From assembly GCA_019508105.1 (NCBI GenBank), contig JAEKMB010000128.1, positions 1-11,528 of the forward strand: DNA of 11,528 bases, written 5' to 3'. Each line of letters opens with the position of its first letter. Position 1 is the first letter of the stretch. The notes below the pieces were generated by a model. The model ran no database searches. It was not told where the DNA came from and worked only from the letters and a program-made list of their open reading frames with translations. The DNA comes from Alphaproteobacteria bacterium. Lineage in GTDB: Bacteria > Pseudomonadota > Alphaproteobacteria > Micropepsales > Micropepsaceae. A program made the translations under genes and the position numbers. Below are positions 1-6,037 of the stretch, one piece after another.

Positions 1-1141
1 AAACAGCCAATCGTCCAGATTGATTCCTTCCAGCTTGAGCGAGGTTGTGTTGCCGGCCGCGCGGCTGTGGGTCCAGGCGGAATCCAGGCTATCGCGCCAC
101 CACGCCCGGTACGACACGGCGCCGGATACCGCTGTCCAGGACAGTTGCGCGTCATAGGTCACGGCCCCGCCAATCGTGACACTGGGCGGCGCCGGCGCCA
201 TGGCCAAAGCGGCCATGACAAGCAGGTTCACGCGGGTCACGCGGGCCAGATAGGCAAAGTCGATGCCCGCAATCACGTCGCCATAAGCGATACCGTTTTC
301 AATACGAACATTCTGGTGTTGGCGGGTGTAATTCTCCGCCGCTTCGGTGAGGCGTACGGCGGGAAAGCCCGCCCCCAGCATGGGCACCTGGTCACCGCCG
401 CGGCCATAACGATCGGTACGATAGATCATGTGGACATGGAAGCCATCGATATAGGCCGGCGCGAGGGCTGCGATAAAGCGCGCCAGATTGCGCGAAGGGC
501 TGTCAATCTCGCCGCCATTGTAGCGGATGGCGCGCGCTTCCGCATCCGTCTGAAGGTCCCGGACACCTTGCGAAAAGACCCGCACCTGCCCCGCATTCAC
601 CGAACCCTGCATAAACCAGGGTCGCGGGAAATTTGCGTTTTGAGAGAATGCGCGCCGCCTCCAAAACCGCCGCCACGCCGGAGCCGTCGTCATTGGCACC
701 AGGGGCGTCATGCAGAGCATCCATCACATCCGAATTGCGGCTGTCGAGATGGGCGGCGATGATAATCACCCGGCCGGGGTCGGTCTGCCCGCGCTGAATC
801 GCCAGCACATCCATGAATGTGGTGGGTGTGGGGACCCGGTTGCCGCTGAATTCCTCCGCCGGAGTGGCGATTTCCAGGCAGTTGCCGCATTGGGAACTGA
901 TCATTTCGAATCTGTTCTTGACCCATCCCTGGGCCGGACCGATGCCGCGCGTTTTCGAGGCACTGCCGGACAGGCTGTGGCGGGTGCCGAACGCCACCAG
1001 CCGGGCGATGGTGGACTGCAATTCCTGCGGGCTGACCTCGGCTGCCACCTGGCGGAGCATCGCAGAGCCGGTATTTTCCGCCGCGACAGGGGCCGCGCAA
1101 AAAACAGCCGCCAGCATTGCGCCGCCAAGATGCTTGATCAT
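1..1141 (-). pseudogene. M28-family zinc aminopeptidase, internally deleted and frameshifted; 3' end off window
   Basis: This is an exported M28 di-zinc peptidase gene that is no longer intact. From the ATG at 1141 (signal peptide MIKHLGGAMLAAVFCAAPVAA) the first frame carries the N-terminal half, with zinc-site motifs AHLDSR (His131, Asp133) and GANDDGSG (Asp151). It stays M28-like to PATLVYA (about base 608), then reads about 34 unrelated residues to a stop at 503. The family's C-terminal half continues in another minus-strand frame, open from about base 613 to the window edge without a stop: QVRVFSQG, NGGEIDSPSRNLARF, MIYRTDRYGRGGDQVP, NYTRQHQ, GDVIAGIDFAYLARVTR, then a fibronectin-III-like tail (LSWTAVSGAVSYRAWWR). 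In intact relatives these halves are joined by a segment with the catalytic SGEE and the next zinc ligand (LNND). That segment, probably 40-50 residues, is absent, and the deleted length must be 3n+2 bases. The start lies 21 bases after the aspartic protease stop, with GGAAG upstream, so the two were probably cotranscribed. A misassembly is the alternative to a true pseudogene. Confidence 0.85.
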
Positions 1142-1162
1142 CGGTCCGCTTCCATCAAGGCT

Positions 1163-2074
1163 TCACTCGCGCATGCCGGGTCCGACATAGAGCCGCTGGC
1201 GCTCGAAATCGATCGCCAGCGAATGGTCCTTGAGCAGGCCGGAGCCGATGATCGCCGCCGGCATGGCATCGAGATGGAAATAGCGAAATACCTGAACATT
1301 GGCGATCAGCACCGTCTGATCGGTAAAGACACGCCCGCCCAGCCAGATGGTCATGCCTTTTGCCACGATGATCGGCTCCACCGTGCCCAGCGCATCGCGC
1401 AGCTTTTGCGGGACCCCGTCCCTGGGGAAACTCGTCCGCTTGAGGCCAAGCTGTTCGGCGGCGGCCCAATTGAGAATGGTGATGCCCGAGCCCATGTCGA
1501 GCAGGCTGGTCACCGAGACGCCTCCCACCTTGGCCCGCATCAACCACAGGCTTGCCGTCGCATCACTGACCGTCCGCCGCGTCAGCGACAGGGACGGCCA
1601 GTCCCGGAAGGCCGCCGTCTCGCTGCCTTCCGGCGTCAACAGCTTCAGCCGCATGGCGGCGCGGTCCAGCACGACCAGATAGCTGGACAGCGCATCCATT
1701 CCCAGCAATCCGTCGGCCGGGTCCGCTTCGTCGGGCAACACCCCCATCGGCAGGTCCCGGATGGTCTCGCCGGACAACCGCACTTCATCGGCCATCACCG
1801 GGACCGCGGTGCCGATATTCTGCATGCCATAAACGGTCAGCGGTTTGCCGCCGGTGGTACCCAGCCCAAGCCGGGCGCGAAGATGCTCGAACATCATGCT
1901 GCGGCTGGCGGCGGTATCCAGCAGGAAGCTGAAAGGGCCCTTGCCATTGACGAAGACGTCGGTCGCCACCCGGGAGTCCGTACCCACGCGATAGGGAAGA
2001 TCGGCCAGGACAGCGGCCCTGACCGGACCCAATAGCGCCACCAGCGCCGCGGCAGACAATGTCAAGATCCGCAT
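1163..2074 (-). CDS. Exported two-lobed retropepsin-like aspartic protease
   Basis: Predicted periplasmic aspartyl protease of 303 residues. An N-terminal signal peptide (MRILTLSAAALVALLGPVRA) is followed by two similar lobes. Lobe one has the active-site-like FLLDTAAS (Asp53) and a closing DGLLGMDAL (121-129). Lobe two has SLLDMGSGITIL (Asp193) and a closing AIIGSGLLKD (274-283). This Asp motif plus hydrophobic-Gly pattern, seen twice, is typical of retropepsin-like (Asp_protease_2 type) proteins fused in tandem. The motifs deviate from the classic DTGAS/DTGS: Ala replaces Gly in the first and Met replaces Thr in the second, so activity is not certain. The start at 2074 is chosen because it gives the signal peptide and has GGTGGAG just upstream; the same frame stays open further upstream but only as a shadow of the receptor gene. 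A weak promoter-like pair (TTGCGC at 2126-2121, 17-base gap, TCTATT at 2103-2098) lies between the receptor terminator and the start. The M28 gene follows after 21 bases. The substrate is unknown. Confidence 0.85.
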   Translation of the reverse strand: MRILTLSAAALVALLGPVRAAVLADLPYRVGTDSRVATDVFVNGKGPFSFLLDTAASRSMMFEHLRARLGLGTTGGKPLTVYGMQNIGTAVPVMADEVRLSGETIRDLPMGVLPDEADPADGLLGMDALSSYLVVLDRAAMRLKLLTPEGSETAAFRDWPSLSLTRRTVSDATASLWLMRAKVGGVSVTSLLDMGSGITILNWAAAEQLGLKRTSFPRDGVPQKLRDALGTVEPIIVAKGMTIWLGGRVFTDQTVLIANVQVFRYFHLDAMPAAIIGSGLLKDHSLAIDFERQRLYVGPGMRE

Positions 2075-2165
2075 CCGGACTCCACCTTGCGCCTGCCAAT
2101 AGACGCCCGTGGCGCCGCCTGCGCAATGCCCTGCGGCCGGGTACCGGAAGGGGGCCCAGAAGCTC

Positions 2166-2202
2166 AAAAGAACAGGGCCGCGGGAGTGATCCCGCGGCCC
2201 TG
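2166..2202 (-). terminator. Strong intrinsic terminator of the TonB receptor gene
   Basis: On the minus strand, 23 bases after the receptor stop codon, a perfect 13-base-pair stem CAGGGCCGCGGGA / TCCCGCGGCCCTG encloses a 4-base loop (TCAC). It is followed by TTCTTTT. The stem spans 2202-2190 and 2185-2173. It separates the receptor transcript from the downstream protease-peptidase pair, which therefore needs its own promoter or depends on readthrough. Confidence 0.9.
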
Positions 2203-2225
2203 CCGTTTTCCAGTATTTCAGCCGA

Positions 2226-5200
2226 TCAGAGCTTGACCGTGAAGCGCATATAGAGGAACCGGCCAACCTCATCATACGGACCACTGATGGTGTTGTTCTT
2301 GCCCACGCTGTCCTCGATGGTGAAGGGCGGGTCCTTGTCCAGCAGGTTGTTGATGCCGAACGAGATGAGCGAGCCCTTGGTGGGACCCCATGCCGCCATG
2401 TTATAACTGACACTGATGTTGTGATAGACGTAATCGGGAAGCGTAAAGCCGTATCCCGTACCGCCGGCCGCGTCGTCGGTGCCGCCGATATACTGCAAGT
2501 CGTAGTGGAAGCCCCAGTCCGCAAGATGATAGTCGGCGAACAACGTCGCCTTCCACTTGGGCTGGATATAGCCGCTGGTTCCCAGATAGGTGCCGGCGAA
2601 GCGATTGAGCGACCCCAGCGTGTTCTGGAAGTTGGTGATCTGGTGTTCGGCCTGGGCATCAAGCGACACGGAACCGGGGATATCGAAGGGCAGCTCAACA
2701 CCGGCGGCGTTGGTGTCAAAGCTGGCTTCCATATCCACGCCCGTGGTGCCGGCGGTGCCTGTGTTGGCGTTCAAGCTCAGGACGTTGAAGATACCGCCTG
2801 AATTGCGGGAGATGCTGGCGCAATTGCCAGCCACCTGAGCCACAAAACAGTCGGTAATGAACTGATCGGTGTTGGGCAGGTTGAGCGGGATACCTCCGAC
2901 CAGGATCGAGTTGGTGATGGTGATCTCGTAATAGTCCGTGTTCAGCGAGAAGCCCGGCAGGAAGGTCGGGGTCAACACCGCGCCTACCGTCCAGGAATGC
3001 GACTTTTCGAGCGACAAAGCCGGATTGCCGCCGACCACGAAGGGACGCTGGTCGTTGGCAAGATTGTTCTCCGGCGACTGGTAGTTCGCCAGGGCCGCGC
3101 CGGTCACGCCGATAGTGGCGAGGGAGGTGGCGCAGGCGGACCCGGGCGCCAAGGAACCGAGACCGGCATTGGCATTACCGCCGAAGCCTTTGGCCCGGCT
3201 GTCGCAGGGGTCACCCGAGACGCCGATAAAGCTGATGCCGCGGCCACCATACAGTTCGGCGACCGAGGGCGCCCGGAAGCCGGTATTGTAGCTGCCGCGG
3301 AAGCGCAGATCGGGAATCACCTGCCAATCGGCGCCCAGCTTGTAGGTCGTGGCGTCGCCGAAGGTGGAGTAATGGTCGTAGCGGCCGCTGGGGGTGAAGG
3401 TCAGCGACTGGAACATCGGCACGTCCTTCAGGATCGGAACGCGCAACTCGCCATAAATCGAGTAGGTGCCATAGCCGCCCGCAGTGTTCGCAGACTGGCT
3501 GGCGGAATAGCCTTCCTGGCCCAGATTGTCGGAGAAGGTCTGGCCATATTCGAAGCGGCGCTCGACGCCGACCGCCGCCTGCACCGGCCCGGCCGGCAGA
3601 TCAAACACCGGTCCGTTCACATCAGCATAGATGTAGTTTTCATAGCTGTAAGCGCTGTCGTTGAGGGTGGTCTTCAGATAGGCCAGCTGATCCGGGGTGA
3701 TCTTGCTCAGATTGTAGAAATTGATCGGCGTCTTGGGAATGACATAGCCGAAACGCGGATCCGGCGCCGTGGTGCAGCCGCCGGGCACGTCAAGGCAAGG
3801 CACGTTCGCCGATGCCTGGGCGAAGTGGAAGAAATTGCCCGAATTGTAGATGTGCTGGTTGTAGTCGTTGCGCTGCTGCACATAGCCCACTTCCCAGTTG
3901 TAGTCGGTAAAGACATGGCCTTCCAGGCCGATGCGGATCCGGTAGGTATCCGAGGTCTGGCTGTAGGTACGCGTGCCGAACTCGTTGGGAGTCAGGTTGG
4001 CGTTGATGCACTTGGCGGTGCCGCCGGACAGGCTGTCGCCGCCGCAATTGACGACGCTGGAGAGCGGCAGGAAGGCGTTCGAGGCAAAGCCGAAATCGGA
4101 ATAGACCGGCACCTGGAAGCCCGAATAGACGGGTGAACCGTTGGGCAGGTAAGTCGAGGCGATCGAGGGACCGATCACCGGCTCCGGACGGATGCGCTGT
4201 TCGGAATTGCGGCGGGTGAAAAAGCCCGACGCCACGAAAGTCACGTCCGGCATAATGTCATAATGCCCCGTGAAGCTCGCCTGGGTGCGGCCGACACTGC
4301 CCTGCAGAGTCGCGCTGGGCTGGATCGAGCCGCAGTTGGCGTTCAGCTTGTTCACGCCGCCCGAGACATTGGGCAGGAACTGAAGGCAGGTTTGGACGGT
4401 GGCCAGGGCGGCATTCCTGCGGGTGGTGGGGATGCCGTTGAACCACACCGCATTGGCGCCGGTGGCGTCCTGCAGCATGTTGAGCTGGGTGCGGTAGCTG
4501 GTGCCGCCCTCAAGCGCCCCTTGGCCGATGTGGGCATCCTGGACCCAATCGCGGGTGGCGCCGGTGACCGCGCCCTGCTTCTCGTTCAGCAACGAGAAGG
4601 TGACATTGCCGCGGTCGAAATTGACGCCCATGGTGCCGGATATCTGATAGGTATCGGCGCCGCCATGCTCGCTGGTGCCGGCCATGCCGTCGAAGCGCAG
4701 GCCTTCAAAGTCCTTCTTGGTGATGATGTTGATCACGCCGCCGATCGCGTCGGCGCCGTAGATCGAAGATGCGCCGTCGCGCAACACTTCGATGCGGTCC
4801 ACCAGCGACACCGGAACCGAGTTCAGGTCCGGCACCGACGAATTAAAGCCGGATTGTGTGCCGGGAATCAGGCGCTGGCCGTCCACCAGCACCAGGGTGC
4901 GGGAAGGGCCCAGATTGCGCAGACCGATCTGCGAAAAGCCGCCGCCGCCATTGTTGGTGCTCTTGGCGACACCGCCGGTATTGTCGGGTCCGGTCAGCTT
5001 CACCAGAACGTCTTCAACACTGAAGGCGGAGGTTTCGGAAATCTGCGCCGCCGTTGCCGTCGACAGCGGACTCACGCTGGTCGCGTTGGTGGTGGGAATA
5101 CGCGAGCCCGTTACCACGATCGTTTCGGTCGACGTCGCCGGCTGCGCCTGGGCGGCAGAGGCCGCCATGGCGGACAGCGCCGCGGACAAAAACAGTGCGG

Positions 5201-5231
5201 AACGCACATGCAAATTGCGCTTGTAAATCAT
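2226..5231 (-). CDS. TonB-dependent outer-membrane receptor
   Basis: A 1001-residue outer-membrane active transporter that would import a substrate using energy from TonB-ExbBD. The signal peptide MIYKRNLHVRSALFLSAALS...ASAAQA is followed by a TonB-box-like ETIVVTGSR (36-44). A plug domain occupies about residues 45-175 (SVEDVLVKL, GLRNLGPSRTLVLVDGQRL, VDRIEVLRDGASSIYGADAI, GGVINIITKK). A long beta-barrel follows, ending in the C-terminal motif FGINNLLDKDPPFTIEDSVG and a last strand FLYMRFTVKL. Several close cysteine pairs sit in loop-like barrel stretches (CLDVPGGC, VNCGGDSLSGGTAKC, CFVAQVAGNC), suggesting disulfide-braced extracellular loops. The start at 5231 is chosen because it yields the signal peptide and has AGGGGAC upstream; the frame is open for another 58 codons upstream but without export features. 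No sigma/anti-sigma pair lies next to it. The substrate cannot be read from sequence; the neighbouring peptidases make peptides a reasonable guess. Confidence 0.95.
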   Translation of the reverse strand: MIYKRNLHVRSALFLSAALSAMAASAAQAQPATSTETIVVTGSRIPTTNATSVSPLSTATAAQISETSAFSVEDVLVKLTGPDNTGGVAKSTNNGGGGFSQIGLRNLGPSRTLVLVDGQRLIPGTQSGFNSSVPDLNSVPVSLVDRIEVLRDGASSIYGADAIGGVINIITKKDFEGLRFDGMAGTSEHGGADTYQISGTMGVNFDRGNVTFSLLNEKQGAVTGATRDWVQDAHIGQGALEGGTSYRTQLNMLQDATGANAVWFNGIPTTRRNAALATVQTCLQFLPNVSGGVNKLNANCGSIQPSATLQGSVGRTQASFTGHYDIMPDVTFVASGFFTRRNSEQRIRPEPVIGPSIASTYLPNGSPVYSGFQVPVYSDFGFASNAFLPLSSVVNCGGDSLSGGTAKCINANLTPNEFGTRTYSQTSDTYRIRIGLEGHVFTDYNWEVGYVQQRNDYNQHIYNSGNFFHFAQASANVPCLDVPGGCTTAPDPRFGYVIPKTPINFYNLSKITPDQLAYLKTTLNDSAYSYENYIYADVNGPVFDLPAGPVQAAVGVERRFEYGQTFSDNLGQEGYSASQSANTAGGYGTYSIYGELRVPILKDVPMFQSLTFTPSGRYDHYSTFGDATTYKLGADWQVIPDLRFRGSYNTGFRAPSVAELYGGRGISFIGVSGDPCDSRAKGFGGNANAGLGSLAPGSACATSLATIGVTGAALANYQSPENNLANDQRPFVVGGNPALSLEKSHSWTVGAVLTPTFLPGFSLNTDYYEITITNSILVGGIPLNLPNTDQFITDCFVAQVAGNCASISRNSGGIFNVLSLNANTGTAGTTGVDMEASFDTNAAGVELPFDIPGSVSLDAQAEHQITNFQNTLGSLNRFAGTYLGTSGYIQPKWKATLFADYHLADWGFHYDLQYIGGTDDAAGGTGYGFTLPDYVYHNISVSYNMAAWGPTKGSLISFGINNLLDKDPPFTIEDSVGKNNTISGPYDEVGRFLYMRFTVKL

Positions 5232-5268
5232 GAAGTCCCCTATGGGCGCGGCATGGCCGGGCCCGTTA

Positions 5269-5311
5269 AGCCAAAGCCCCCCTTTGTGGTGTCCCCAGGG
5301 AGTCTTTGGCT
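5269..5311 (-). promoter_or_regulatory. Stable stem-loop in the 5' leader of the TonB receptor mRNA
   Basis: In the minus-strand transcript an 8-base-pair outer stem AGCCAAAG / CTTTGGCT (5311-5304 with 5276-5269) is followed by one A/G mismatch. A 6-base-pair inner stem CTCCCT / AGGGGG (one U-G pair) closes a 13-base loop that begins GGGGACACC. The structure ends 38 bases before the receptor start codon. It is not followed by a T-run, so it does not look like a terminator. The loop repeats GGGGAC, which also occurs at the receptor's ribosome binding site (GGGGACTTCATG). A role in translational control or mRNA stability is inference. Confidence 0.5.
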
Positions 5312-5353
5312 GCGTTCTGCCGCGGCCGGTATTAGCCGCTCTCAGCGTCGAGG

Positions 5354-5368
5354 CTAGGACCAACCTAG
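5354..5368. promoter_or_regulatory. Inverted repeat CTAGG-N5-CCTAG in the receptor promoter region
   Basis: Perfect 5-base arms with a 5-base spacer (ctagg accaa cctag), about 120-140 bases upstream of the receptor start. It could be a regulator binding site. Arms this short can arise by chance, so support is weak. Confidence 0.25.
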
Positions 5369-5415
5369 ATTGCGCCGCAACAGAGCAGTGACACAAATTG
5401 GTCAAATTGCGGGGG

Positions 5416-5450
5416 TGTAACTTCCTTACAACAGTAAATGACCGCGGTCA
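5416..5450. promoter_or_regulatory. Palindrome pair upstream of the TonB receptor gene (TGTAA-N5-TTACA and TGACCGCGGTCA)
   Basis: Two symmetric elements lie next to each other in the gap between the small exported protein gene (stop at 5471) and the receptor gene. TGTAA-N5-TTACA is at 5416-5430, and the perfect 12-base palindrome TGACCGCGGTCA is at 5439-5450. On the minus strand the second element overlaps a TTGACC that could serve as a -35 box (17 bases before TAAGGA); another TTGACC occurs at 5401-5396. No convincing -10 box is visible. Symmetry and position are what an operator of the receptor gene would show, but no regulator gene is present nearby. Confidence 0.35.
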
Positions 5451-5470
5451 AAAAATTGGGCAAATCGCGC

Positions 5471-5980
5471 CTATTGCAAGCGCATCACGCGATAGCTGGC
5501 GTTGCGGCCTTCCACATTCAGATCGTAACTCCCCAGCGCGCCACGAGAAATCCGCACAGTAGAAATCGATGTCCCTTGCAGGACGGCGGTATCGCCAGCC
5601 AGCTGCCGCCACACCTGTCCGTTGTCCAAGGTTACTGTGAAATGTCCATGAGGATCGTAGCTGATGCTCACAACTTGGGCGAGCATCGCCGACGGGCGCC
5701 GGACCGGTGTTGCGCGCCGCAGCCGCTCACTGCCAAGACCCTCCGGGGACGGCACGGCCAATGAGGGCGCGGTGCGCAAGGCCGGCCTTTCCGGAGCAAC
5801 AGCAGATGTTCGCGAAGCCGGCACGACGCCATGCGCGACGCGGTCATAACAAGCCAGTCTTTGCAGCACGCCGGGAATCGCCAGGCACCCCGATAGCTGG
5901 ACGGTCAGGGAGTCTTGCGCCCAGGCCGATGTCGCCGCGACAGCCAGCACCAAAACAAACGGCAACACTTTTTTCGCCAT
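5471..5980 (-). CDS. Small exported protein with RLACYD motif and C-terminal NGQVWRQ domain
   Basis: A 169-residue predicted periplasmic protein of unknown function. It has a signal peptide (MAKKVLPFVLVLAVAATSAWAQ) and then a short motif with two cysteines, GCLAIPGVLQRLACYDRVA (Cys32, Cys45), which could form a disulfide. A Pro/Ala/Arg-rich linker spans about 50-98. The C-terminal beta-rich part is about 100-169 (VVSISYDPHGHFTVTLDNGQ, WRQ, then GSYDLNVEGRNASYRVMRL). The C-x-n-RLxCYDxxA signature occurs in many proteobacterial secreted proteins, including VasI-type type VI secretion accessories, but nothing else here points to type VI secretion. The ATG at 5980 is preferred: AGGAG lies 6 bases before it, whereas the in-frame TTG at 5986 directly abuts that site. 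It follows the DUF885 gene by 57 bases on the same strand, so the two may be cotranscribed despite a GC-rich hairpin between them. Confidence 0.75.
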   Translation of the reverse strand: MAKKVLPFVLVLAVAATSAWAQDSLTVQLSGCLAIPGVLQRLACYDRVAHGVVPASRTSAVAPERPALRTAPSLAVPSPEGLGSERLRRATPVRRPSAMLAQVVSISYDPHGHFTVTLDNGQVWRQLAGDTAVLQGTSISTVRISRGALGSYDLNVEGRNASYRVMRLQ

Positions 5981-6013
5981 CACCAACTCCTGATCACTTC
6001 GCCCGCGGCAAGA

Positions 6014-6037
6014 CCGCCGCGCCTTTCGCGCCGGCGG
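6014..6037 (-). terminator. GC-rich hairpin directly after the DUF885 stop codon
   Basis: On the minus strand, starting right after the TAG, CCGCC-G-GCGC pairs with GCGC-GGCGG around the loop GAAAG. That gives 9 base pairs with one bulged G. Only UCUU follows, so it is a weak terminator at best. It could instead partly reduce expression of the next gene or protect the upstream message from 3' decay. Confidence 0.3.

Noticed and set aside
710..2035. Long plus-strand open frame of 441 codons opposite the M28 and aspartic protease genes
   Set aside because: It is rich in Arg, His, Gln and Gly with no domain, the usual mirror of GC-rich genes, and it spans two well-supported minus-strand genes and their junction.
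2075..2719. Upstream extension of the aspartic protease frame to 2719
   Set aside because: The extension crosses the terminator and lies antisense-frame inside the receptor gene. The internal ATG at 2074 has a ribosome site and a signal peptide.
5232..5256. Four-codon upstream frame (ATG CCG CGC CCA TAG) just before the receptor start
   Set aside because: It has no ribosome site of its own, and this short a frame is expected by chance.
2997..5357. Plus-strand open frames of 379 and 364 codons opposite the receptor
   Set aside because: They have no recognisable domains and low-complexity Ala/Gly/Arg/His composition. The opposite strand is a clear TonB receptor.
5232..5405. N-terminal extension of the TonB receptor by 58 codons to 5405
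   Set aside because: It would bury the signal peptide, covers the leader hairpin, and the ATG at 5231 has its own ribosome site.
5416..5470. TGACCGCGGTCA palindrome as terminator of the small exported protein gene
   Set aside because: In the minus-strand direction the T-run lies before the palindrome, not after it, and the stem would have no loop of usable size.
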